Source of the DNA: Chloroflexota bacterium
Lineage (GTDB): Bacteria > Chloroflexota > Dehalococcoidia > Tepidiformales > Tepidiformaceae
Direction: 5' to 3'
NCBI GenBank assembly: GCA_016234445.1
Contig: JACRBT010000014.1
Coordinates: forward strand, 62,001 to 126,000
Length of the DNA stretch: 64,000 nt
The translations under genes were made by a program, and so were the position numbers. Shown piece after piece: positions 1 to 11,654 of the stretch. Every line of letters starts with the position of its first letter. The stretch's first letter is position 1. A model generated the notes under the pieces. The model was not told where the DNA came from. It made no database searches and saw only the letters and a list, made by a program, of their open reading frames with translations.

Positions 1-79
1 GCACCTGCACTGGGAGATGGCCGTCGGGGGCATCCTCGTGGACGCCCTCCGGTTCACCGACGGCACGAACGGGTTCTGA
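1..79 (+). CDS. C-terminal fragment of an M23 family metallopeptidase
   Basis: The window opens inside a gene. Frame 2 is open from the first base to a TGA at 77-79 and gives 25 residues beginning HLHWE. The HxH motif followed by W/F-E is the last zinc-ligand motif of LytM/M23 peptidases, and the short tail after it (GGILVDALRF) resembles the usual terminal strand. Such enzymes cut peptidoglycan cross-bridges outside the membrane or are inactive divisome activators. Only the tail is visible, so activity and the rest of the architecture are unknown. The next gene is on the opposite strand and ends 10 bp away. Confidence 0.6.
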   Translation, partial: HLHWEMAVGGILVDALRFTDGTNGF

Positions 80-88
80 GGGCGGCGG

Positions 89-1150
89 TCACTCCGGGCC
101 GGCGGGTTCGGCGGGGCTGTCCCAGAGGGCGGGCTGGGCGAGGTCGCGGGTGGGCGGGATGAGGCCGAGGTGGCGATAGGCGCTGGCGGTGGCAACCCGG
201 CCACGCGGGGTCCGCTGGAGGAAGCCGCACTGGAGGAGGAAGGGTTCGTAGACGTCCATGATCGTGTCGGCCTCTTCGCTGATCGAGGCGGCGATCGTTT
301 CGAGGCCGACGGGGCCGCCGCCGAACTTCTCGATGATGGCGCGGAGGACGCTGCGGTCGGTTTCGTCGAGGCCGAGGTCGTCGATTTCGAGCAGCTTCAG
401 AGCGGCGCGCGTGTCTTCGAGGGTGATGACGCCCGTGCCGCGCACTTCCGAATAGTCGCGCACGCGGCGGAGGATGCGGTTGGCGATGCGTGGTGTGCCA
501 CGGGAGCGGCGGGCGATTTCGAAAGCGGCGTCATCCGGCAGGGCGAGGCCGAGGATGCTGGCCGACCTTCGGACGATGACAGCCAGGGTCGGCGGGTCGT
601 AGAAGTCCAGGCGGTAAACGGAGCCGAAGCGGTCGCGCATGGGGGCGCTGACCATGGCGTAGCGGGTGGTGGCGCCAACGAGGGTGAACTTCGGCATGGC
701 GAGGCGGACGGAGCGGGCGCCGGGGCCTTTGCCGATGACGAGGTCGAGGGCGTAGTCCTCCATCGCCGGGTAGAGGATCTCTTCGACGGCGCGGGAGAGG
801 CGGTGGATCTCGTCGATGAAGAGGATGTCGTGCTGCTTCAGGTTCGTGAGGATGGCGGCGAGGTCGCCCGGGCGCTCGATCGCGGGGCCGCTGGTGGTGC
901 GGATGGCGACGTCCATTTCGTGCGCGACGATGTTGGCGAGGGTGGTCTTGCCGAGGCCTGGGGGGCCGTAGAGAAGGATGTGATCGAGGGCGTCGCCGCG
1001 CTGGCGGGCGGCGGCGATGGCGATCGAGAGGTTCTCCTTCACCTTGTCCTGGCCGGGGAAGTCGGCGAGGAGGCGGGGGCGAAGGGAGCGTTCGACTTCG
1101 GCGTCGTCCACGCCGGCGGTGGGGGCCACGAGGCGGTCGTCGGGGTCCAT
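89..1150 (-). CDS. ruvB: Holliday junction branch migration ATPase RuvB
   Basis: Motor subunit of the RuvAB branch-migration complex acting on Holliday junctions. A 353-residue protein, normal for the family. Walker A GPPGLGKT is at about 62-69, Walker B FIDEIH at about 111-116, sensor 1 GATTR at about 159-163 and the Arg finger in MRDRF at about 171-175; the C-terminal winged helix ([14 protein letters not shown]) follows. The ATG at 1150 is preferred over an upstream start at 1222 because the extra 24 residues are outside the family fold. No ruvA or ruvC is adjacent and no SOS-type box was seen upstream, so the usual ruvCAB operon is broken here. Confidence 0.95.
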   Translation of the reverse strand: MDPDDRLVAPTAGVDDAEVERSLRPRLLADFPGQDKVKENLSIAIAAARQRGDALDHILLYGPPGLGKTTLANIVAHEMDVAIRTTSGPAIERPGDLAAILTNLKQHDILFIDEIHRLSRAVEEILYPAMEDYALDLVIGKGPGARSVRLAMPKFTLVGATTRYAMVSAPMRDRFGSVYRLDFYDPPTLAVIVRRSASILGLALPDDAAFEIARRSRGTPRIANRILRRVRDYSEVRGTGVITLEDTRAALKLLEIDDLGLDETDRSVLRAIIEKFGGGPVGLETIAASISEEADTIMDVYEPFLLQCGFLQRTPRGRVATASAYRHLGLIPPTRDLAQPALWDSPAEPAGPE

Positions 1151-1312
1151 GCGCGTAGTAGGCACCAGCGGGCGGGGAAGGGCAACCGGGCACCGGCCGT
1201 GACTGCGTCGCCAGATTGTCACCGGGAATTTACGAAGCGGTAAACAACGCGCCGTATCTTCCGGGGGCCCCCGGACGCTTACTACTGTGAGACGCCCCCA
1301 AGAGGAGCACTT

Positions 1313-1876
1313 GTGACTGTTGCACCAGCCACCGGGAACGCCGGCGCCCTGGTCTTTCCCCGGCCCACCGAGATCCAGCAGCTACAGGCCCGGGAGGAAG
1401 GGGCCTGGGCGGCGCTGTTTGAACGCGAGTACCTGTTCGTCTTCCGGAACCTGCTTGCCCAGACGGGCAACCGGGCCGTGGCGGAGGACATCGCCCAGCA
1501 GGTATTCCTTGAGGCGCTGGCCGGGATCGGCCGCTACCGCGACCGGGGGAAACCGATTCGCGCCTGGCTGCTGCGGATCGGCCGGAACCGCGCGCACGAC
1601 TGGTATCGCCGTGGCGGGAGGGAAGAGCACCGCGAGGTCGACGTCCCGACGCCGGGGCCGGAAGAGGCGCTGACGCCGGCACTCGATGCCATGGCGGCGC
1701 TCACCCCGGACCAGCGGGAAGTGGTGCACCTCCGCTTTGTGGAGGGATACCAGCTGGAAGAAGTGGCCGGGCTGACGGGCCGAAGCGTGGGGGCGGTGAA
1801 GTCGCTCCAGCACCGCGCCCTTGACCGCCTTCGGGTGGAACTTGATGAAACAGCGACGAGGAGGGAGAACCGATGA
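1313..1876 (+). CDS. ECF-type RNA polymerase sigma factor
   Basis: A 187-residue extracytoplasmic-function sigma factor. Region 2 spans about 25-100, with the core-binding/-10 recognition segment around [20 protein letters not shown] and [18 protein letters not shown]. Region 4 spans about 124-178, with the helix-turn-helix [20 protein letters not shown]. Start is GTG at 1313 behind AGAGGAG at about 1301. The stop overlaps the next ATG in ATGA (1873-1876), so the following membrane protein is translationally coupled, the usual place for a cognate anti-sigma factor. The signal it answers to is unknown. Confidence 0.9.
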   Translation: MTVAPATGNAGALVFPRPTEIQQLQAREEGAWAALFEREYLFVFRNLLAQTGNRAVAEDIAQQVFLEALAGIGRYRDRGKPIRAWLLRIGRNRAHDWYRRGGREEHREVDVPTPGPEEALTPALDAMAALTPDQREVVHLRFVEGYQLEEVAGLTGRSVGAVKSLQHRALDRLRVELDETATRRENR

Positions 1877-2886
1877 GAGGGACCATGATGGAAGAGCAGA
1901 CGGAACAAGACGTGCGCGATCTGCTGGCGCCGCTGCATACGGCGGCACCGGCCGCGGAGGCGGCGGTGCGCGCCCGAGCCGCTCTCGTCCGCGCTTCGAC
2001 GGTGCGGCCCGCGCCAACGCGCCGCGGGTTTTTCGCCCGGCGGCTGTTCGTCGGCGCGGGGGTCGGGTTGCCGCTCCTGGCGGTCTCGGCGGTGGGCGCC
2101 CTGACCGAGCCGGGGACGCTCGGCGCGCCGGTTGCGCTGCTGGCCTCGGCCGGGGGCGAAGTGGCGGCCAGTGTGCAGTCGATCGCGGCGGTGAAGACGG
2201 ATAGCGCCGGCGCGGCCGCGTCCCTTGAGGCGAAAGCGGCGGCAGAGGCGGCGGTGGCGGCCCATGCCGACGGCAACGGCTGTGACGACGTGAACCCCGC
2301 GGTGACCACCGGCACGCCGGTGCCGGGTGGCCCGGCGGACTGCAGCGTGGGCAGCAGCGGCGAGCATCGCAAGAACGGGGCCGCGGCGGGAGCCTCCGTC
2401 GGCGCCGGGGCAGAGGCCGCCGCGGAAGCGCACGCGAACGGCCACGGCTGCGACGATGTGAACCCCGCGGTGATCAGCGGCACGCCAACGCCTGGCGGTC
2501 CCGTGGATTGCGCGGTTGGGAACAGCGGTGACCACCGGAAGAACGGCGCTGGCGCCGCGGTGGACGCCGGGGCGACGGCTGAGGTGGACGCCGGGGCGGG
2601 CGTGGGGATTGGCGCTGGCGTGGGCCTTGGCGCCGGGGCCAGCGCCGAAGCCCACGCGAACGGCAAGGGCTGCGACGACGTGAACCCTGCGGTGATCAGC
2701 GGCACGCCGGCGCCGGGCGGCCCCGTGGATTGCACCGTTGGGAACAGCGGCGACCACCGGAAGAACGGGCAGGGTGGCACGGACGCAGGCACCCCTGACG
2801 ACGGGGCCACCGCGACTGCGGATGGCGCCGCCACCGTGGACGTCAGCGTGGGAGGTTCGGGGAAGGCCAAGGGCAAGAAGCCGTAG
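1873..2886 (+). CDS. Membrane protein with three Cys-pair repeats, candidate anti-sigma partner
   Basis: A 337-residue protein I do not recognise as a named family. Residues 1-50 are cytoplasmic-like, with a short acidic/helical stretch such as anti-sigma factors carry. One membrane segment lies at about 56-77. The outer part is Ala/Gly-rich and holds three 39-residue repeats at 131-169, 187-225 and 261-299, each reading C-DDVNPAV...TP.PGGP.DC.VG.SG.HRKNG, so each has two Cys about 20 residues apart. It ends in a Lys-rich tail. Its 4-bp overlap with the sigma gene suggests it controls that sigma factor; the anti-sigma role is inference, since no ZAS-type HxxxCxxC motif is present. It stops directly against the convergent kinase gene with no spacer. 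Confidence 0.75.
   Translation: MRGTMMEEQTEQDVRDLLAPLHTAAPAAEAAVRARAALVRASTVRPAPTRRGFFARRLFVGAGVGLPLLAVSAVGALTEPGTLGAPVALLASAGGEVAASVQSIAAVKTDSAGAAASLEAKAAAEAAVAAHADGNGCDDVNPAVTTGTPVPGGPADCSVGSSGEHRKNGAAAGASVGAGAEAAAEAHANGHGCDDVNPAVISGTPTPGGPVDCAVGNSGDHRKNGAGAAVDAGATAEVDAGAGVGIGAGVGLGAGASAEAHANGKGCDDVNPAVISGTPAPGGPVDCTVGNSGDHRKNGQGGTDAGTPDDGATATADGAATVDVSVGGSGKAKGKKP
2263..2769 (+). repeat. Three 117-bp in-frame coding repeats
   Basis: Three copies (2263-2379, 2431-2547, 2653-2769) encode near-identical 39-residue Cys-pair modules separated by variable Ala/Gly spacers. Copies 2 and 3 are closest (both carry VISGTP and VGNSGDHRKNG), which indicates recent internal duplication. Confidence 0.8.
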
Positions 2887-7923
<5,037 letters not shown>

Positions 7924-8040
7924 CCCGGCTCGCTGCCGCGACGGCCTGGCCACGTGCGATCGTACGGAAAACAGGTGAGGGGATTCCGTAGGCGAAAACC
8001 CTGATTTCTGGTTCGGCCAGTACGGTCGCCGGGAGCAGCG

Positions 8041-8973
8041 CTACCACCAGTGGCGGCGGCGGAAATAGACGGCCATGCCCCCGGCGAGCGCCGCCATCGT
8101 CGCCAGCATGACGGCGAACCCGAAGTTGCTGTGGAGGCCGGGGACGTTGTCGAAGTTCGTCCCGAAGATCCCGGCGATGACGACGGCCGGGAGGGCGACG
8201 GCGCTCACGACGGAAAGGACCTTCATGATCTCGTTCATGCGGTTGTTGACGGCGCTGAGGTAGGTGCTGAGGGCGACTTCGGTGTCTTCGCGGAGGCCTT
8301 CGAGGGCGAGGTCGACCCGGACGAGGTGGTCGTAGACGTCGCGGAAGTAGATACGGTTGGATTCGGCGACCTGGGGGAATTCGCCGCGGCTGAGGCGCTG
8401 GACGACGGTCAGCTGGGGAGTCAACAGCCGCCTGATGCGGCCGGCCGTGGCGCGAAGGGCGAGGATGGCGCGCTGGTCGGGGAAGGCGTCGGGGCTTGTG
8501 ATCACCCGGTCTTCGATGGCGTCGAGGCGTTCCGCGAGGGTGTTCACCTGGGGGAGGATCTCATCGACGGCGCGGTCGGCGACTTCGTAGCAGAGGCCGT
8601 CGGCGCCGGGGCGCATGCCGATGCCCTGGCGGATGGCGGCGGCGACGCTCTCGATGGCAGGGACGCGGTGGTCGGCGTAGGTGATGAGGAAGTCGTGGCC
8701 GAGGAAGATGTCGAGTTCTTCCGGGCTGGGACCGTCCTCACCGGGAACGAGGGCGTGGAGGACGATGAAGAGGTAGCTGCCGAAGTCGTCGATCTTGGGG
8801 GCGTGGACGAGGGTCGAAAGGCAGTCCTCCACGGCGAGGTGGTGGAGTTCAAGCCGCCGGGCGAGGGTTTCGAGTTCGCCGGTGCCGTTGCCCACGAGGT
8901 CGAACCAGCGCAGGGTGGCGCCGGGGAGGTCACCTGCCGCCCAATGGCCGTCGACGCACGACCAGGTTTCCAT
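8041..8973 (-). CDS. CorA-family divalent metal channel with GTN signature
   Basis: A 310-residue CorA/MIT-family protein: large N-terminal cytoplasmic alpha/beta domain, long helices, then two C-terminal membrane segments (VSAVALPAVVIAGIFG and AVMLATMAALAGGMAVYF) and a basic RRRHWW tail, as in CorA. The pore-mouth signature after TM1 is normally GMN; here it reads FGTNFDN, a one-base change (ACG for ATG). Mg2+ or Co2+ transport is the family role, but selectivity cannot be assumed with this substitution. ATG at 8973 is taken; a TTG at 8982 is in frame. Upstream lies a tract of 7-bp repeats instead of an obvious promoter. Confidence 0.88.
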   Translation of the reverse strand: METWSCVDGHWAAGDLPGATLRWFDLVGNGTGELETLARRLELHHLAVEDCLSTLVHAPKIDDFGSYLFIVLHALVPGEDGPSPEELDIFLGHDFLITYADHRVPAIESVAAAIRQGIGMRPGADGLCYEVADRAVDEILPQVNTLAERLDAIEDRVITSPDAFPDQRAILALRATAGRIRRLLTPQLTVVQRLSRGEFPQVAESNRIYFRDVYDHLVRVDLALEGLREDTEVALSTYLSAVNNRMNEIMKVLSVVSAVALPAVVIAGIFGTNFDNVPGLHSNFGFAVMLATMAALAGGMAVYFRRRHWW

Positions 8974-8988
8974 CGCAGCCAAGGATAC

Positions 8989-9107
8989 GAGTGCTGAGTG
9001 CTCAGTGCTCAGTGCGAAGTACCGAGTACCGAGTACCGAGTACCGAGGTCCGAGTCTTGAGGCCTAAGTCCCAAGTCCTGAGTCCTCAGCACTCAGCACT
9101 CAGCACT
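8989..9107. repeat. Heptanucleotide repeat tract, 17 units
   Basis: 119 bp, exactly 17 contiguous degenerate 7-mers without a phase break. Units drift from gagtgct through cagtgct, gagtacc, gaggtcc, aagtcct to cagcact; most fit [GAC]AG[TGC]NC[TC]. The left end (gagtgct) and right end (agcactc) are reverse complements, so the tract can fold into one long hairpin. It fills almost the whole gap between the stop of the HTH gene (9110) and the corA start. Confidence 0.85.
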
Positions 9108-9109
9108 CC

Positions 9110-9391
9110 CTAGTCGCGGGCGTGGCGGAGGACGCGGAAGATGGTGCGCCGGGAGAGGCCGAACATCTGGGCGAGGCCGTCGACGGTGACGCCGTCCTGG
9201 CGGGCGAGGCGAAGGATGCTGGCATCGCGGCCGGTGCGGAGCATCGCGGCGGCGCCGCCGGGGTCGTCGTAGCGGCAGCGGGGCAACTGGCAGCTGAGGC
9301 AGGAGGGGTAGAGGCTGCACCCTTTGTCGGCGTAGTCCACGTATTCGGGGAGCGCGTCGATGCGGGAGGGAAGTTCGAGCGGCGTGTCCAT
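9110..9391 (-). CDS. Small Cys-cluster helix-turn-helix protein under an SOS-type promoter
   Basis: A 93-residue protein not matched to a named family. The N-terminal half holds four Cys in CSLYPSCLSCQLPRC (CX5CX2CX4C), a plausible zinc or Fe-S site. The C-terminal third reads as a helix-turn-helix: DGVTVDGLAQMFGLSRRTIFRVLRHA. Start ATG 9391 has GGAGG 7 nt upstream. Its promoter (9444-9472) carries a perfect LexA-type dyad between -35 and -10, so DNA-damage induction is likely. A small metal- or redox-sensing transcription factor is the most economical reading; its targets are not visible. Confidence 0.8.
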   Translation of the reverse strand: MDTPLELPSRIDALPEYVDYADKGCSLYPSCLSCQLPRCRYDDPGGAAAMLRTGRDASILRLARQDGVTVDGLAQMFGLSRRTIFRVLRHARD

Positions 9392-9443
9392 GCGGTTGCC
9401 TCCATCCTCCCCGTGGCCGCGGGGAGCCCCGTCTTGGGAAGTC

Positions 9444-9472
9444 AGATTAGAACGGATGTTCTAAGGAATCAA
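9444..9472 (-). promoter_or_regulatory. SOS promoter with LexA-type box
   Basis: On the minus strand TTGATT (9467-9472), 17 nt, TAATCT (9444-9449). Between and overlapping them lies the dyad TTAGAAC-GGAT-GTTCTAA (9447-9464), which contains the GAAC-N4-GTTC core of Gram-positive-type LexA boxes. It drives the 9110-9391 gene, 53 nt downstream. Confidence 0.8.
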
Positions 9473-9622
9473 CCGGCAACTTGCGCCCGGATGGGCCAAA
9501 GCGACAGGGGGTGACGGGCCAGGCGGCCCCCACCCGGGATGTTCCCGGTTGGGAAGAGGACGCGGCCAAATAGGGGTGCTCCCCGATGGAGCGGGCCACG
9601 CGGTAGGCGCATATTCGGCACC

Positions 9623-10132
9623 ATGATCAGCGATGACTTCCCGATCCTCGCCGCCGTCGCCGCCAACCCGGCCCATTCCTACCAGCTGTTGGACCATCTC
9701 CAGGCGATGGGGGTGAAGGCGACCCGGAGCACGCTCTACCGGCGCGTCGAAACGCTGACGGCGATGGGGCTGCTGGAGGCGACCGAGGTGAAAGGGCCGC
9801 GCGGGCACCTCCGCCGGAGCCTGGTGGTGACTGCGGCCGGGCGGGATGCGCTCGCCGGGATGGTCGCCCGCGTGCTGCAAATCGAACCGCTGGAGTCGCC
9901 GCTCTTCGCCCTGGCCGTGGGGTGCGCCGGTGCCGTCGACGTAGAAGACGTGGCCGGGACGCTGCGGCGGCGAATGGGCACGGCCGCCCGCCGCCTGACG
10001 GAAGAGGAACGGGCGCTCGGCTTCACCGAGGGAGTGGAAGAGACGTGGCGGACGGCTGGCCGGGAACGGCGGATCGCGCACCTCCAGGCAGACATCGCGT
10101 GGTTGCAGTCGGTGATGGCGCGGGCGAGTTAG
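9623..10132 (+). CDS. PadR-like winged-helix transcriptional regulator
   Basis: A 169-residue protein. Residues 1-75 form a PadR-type winged helix: a short helix FPILAAVAAN, then YQLLDHLQAMG, the recognition region ATRSTLYRRVETLTAMGLL and a basic wing KGPRGHLRRSLVVT. The remaining helical part (about 80-169) matches the PadR dimerisation/effector half in length and ends in ERRIAHLQADIAWLQSV, a likely coiled coil. ATG 9623 is chosen; an upstream in-frame start at 9539 would add a Pro/Arg-rich, non-conserved tail. It diverges from the SOS-controlled HTH gene. Ligand and targets unknown. Confidence 0.75.
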   Translation: MISDDFPILAAVAANPAHSYQLLDHLQAMGVKATRSTLYRRVETLTAMGLLEATEVKGPRGHLRRSLVVTAAGRDALAGMVARVLQIEPLESPLFALAVGCAGAVDVEDVAGTLRRRMGTAARRLTEEERALGFTEGVEETWRTAGRERRIAHLQADIAWLQSVMARAS

Positions 10133-10137
10133 GGAGG

Positions 10138-10193
10138 CGAAGGCCCGAGGTCCGAGGTCCGAGGCCCGAGTCTAAGTCCCAAGTCCTTCGTCC
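10138..10193. repeat. Heptanucleotide repeat tract, 8 units
   Basis: Eight 7-mers (cgaaggc, ccgaggt, ccgaggt, ccgaggc, ccgagtc, taagtcc, caagtcc, ttcgtcc) fill the gap between two convergent genes and abut the TAA of the amidase at 10194. Confidence 0.75.
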
Positions 10194-11588
10194 TTACACC
10201 GCCAGGGGTGGGCGGCGGGACTGCCAGGTGGTCGCTCGCTGGTAGGCGGCGGCGGCGGCGATGAGGGGGGCTTCGCCGAGGTGGCGGCCGACGAGCTGGA
10301 GGCTGGCGGGCATGCCGTCGGCGGTGAAGCCGCAGGGGACCGAGATCGTCGGGCTGCCGGAGAAGTCGAACGGCGCCGTGAACCGCATGATAGCGTTCAC
10401 CCCGCCCGGCGGGTTCGCGCCCAGCATGTTGAGCGGCGGCGTCTGCACCCCCAGCGACGGGCAGAGGAGCATGTCCACGTCTTCGAACAGCCCGGCGAGG
10501 GCGCCGCTGAACTGGAGGCGGGCGTCGTGGGCTTTGGCGTAGGCGACGGCCGTGGCCGAGCGCCCGATGTCGAGGAAGGCGGCGAAAGCGGGACCGTATT
10601 CGGCTGCGCGCTCGGGGTAGAGGCCCTCGTGGGCGGCGGCGGCTTCGGCGGCGCAGACGAGCGTCCAGGAGTTCACGACGTCGTCGACTTTCGGCACCTT
10701 CACGGGGACGACGGTGGCGCCGGCGTCGCGAAGGACGGCAGCGCAGGCGAGGACGAGCCCGGCGACTTCGGGGTCCATGTATTCGGTGACGAACTGCTCG
10801 TCGAGGCCGACGCGGAGGCCGCGGGCGCCCTGGTGGACGGCGGCCGCGTAGTCGGGCACGGGGGCGCGGAGCGACGTCGGGTCCTTCGGGTCGTGCCCGG
10901 CGATGACGCCGAGCATCGCGGCCGCATCGGCGACGTCGCGGGTCATCGGGCCGACGTGGTCGAGGGAGGCGCCGAGGGCGAAGACGCCGTAGCGGGAGAC
11001 GCGGCCCCAGGTGGGCTTGATCCCGACGACACCACAGGCCGCGGAAGGGAAGCGGATCGAGCCGCCAGTGTCGCTGCCGAGGGAGCCGTAGCACATCGCC
11101 GCCGAGGTCGCGACGCCGGAGCCGCTGGATGAGACGCCGGTCCAGCGCTCAGCGTTCCAGGGATTGACGGGGGGTGTGACCGAGGGATGGTGGGTCGCGT
11201 AGGCGCCTTCGGTGAGGGCGAGCTTGCCGAGGATGACGGCGCCCGCCGCTTCGAGGCGTTCGACCACGGTGGCGGACTCGGTGGGGACGTGGTCGCCCAT
11301 GACGGCGGTGCCCCAGGTGGTGCGGACGCCCTTCGTCCAGTAGAGGTCCTTGACGGCGATGGGGACGCCGTGGAGGGGGCCGCGGTAGCGCCCGGCGGTG
11401 ATCTCGGCTTCCGCGCCGAGGGCATGGGCAAGGGCGCGCTCGGCGGTGACCGTGACGTAGGCGTGGAGTTTGGAGTCGAGCGCGGCGATGCGGTCGAGCT
11501 GGGCGCGCGTCGCTTCGAGGGGGCTGACTTCGCGGGCCTTGATCCGCCCGGCAAGTTCGGTGAGCGTGAGCCAGTGGAGAGCGTCCAT
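10194..11588 (-). CDS. Amidase signature family hydrolase
   Basis: A 464-residue amidase-signature enzyme of GatA/nylon-amidase type that hydrolyses amide bonds. The Ser-cisSer-Lys triad is visible: Lys80 in PIAVKD, the cis-Ser in GVSSSGSG (about 153-155) and the nucleophile Ser177 in GSDTGGSIRFPS. Length is typical. It is not obviously GatA: no gatB or gatC neighbours, and the C-terminus ends in a short PPLAV. It lies downstream of the dikinase-like gene on the same strand with a 66-bp gap, so the two may be co-transcribed. Substrate unknown. Confidence 0.9.
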   Translation of the reverse strand: MDALHWLTLTELAGRIKAREVSPLEATRAQLDRIAALDSKLHAYVTVTAERALAHALGAEAEITAGRYRGPLHGVPIAVKDLYWTKGVRTTWGTAVMGDHVPTESATVVERLEAAGAVILGKLALTEGAYATHHPSVTPPVNPWNAERWTGVSSSGSGVATSAAMCYGSLGSDTGGSIRFPSAACGVVGIKPTWGRVSRYGVFALGASLDHVGPMTRDVADAAAMLGVIAGHDPKDPTSLRAPVPDYAAAVHQGARGLRVGLDEQFVTEYMDPEVAGLVLACAAVLRDAGATVVPVKVPKVDDVVNSWTLVCAAEAAAAHEGLYPERAAEYGPAFAAFLDIGRSATAVAYAKAHDARLQFSGALAGLFEDVDMLLCPSLGVQTPPLNMLGANPPGGVNAIMRFTAPFDFSGSPTISVPCGFTADGMPASLQLVGRHLGEAPLIAAAAAYQRATTWQSRRPPLAV

Positions 11589-11654
11589 GGTGGTTACCTC
11601 GCCGCCGGATTGAACACCCGCGGGGGCCGGGTGGCAAGGAGGGGGGTGCCTGTG

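Noticed and set aside
170-1243. 357-codon open frame on the + strand
   Set aside because: Antisense to ruvB and of Gly/Ala/Glu-rich shadow composition.
8989-9107. Possible CRISPR array
   Set aside because: Units are 7 bp, contiguous and degenerate, with no spacers; no cas genes.
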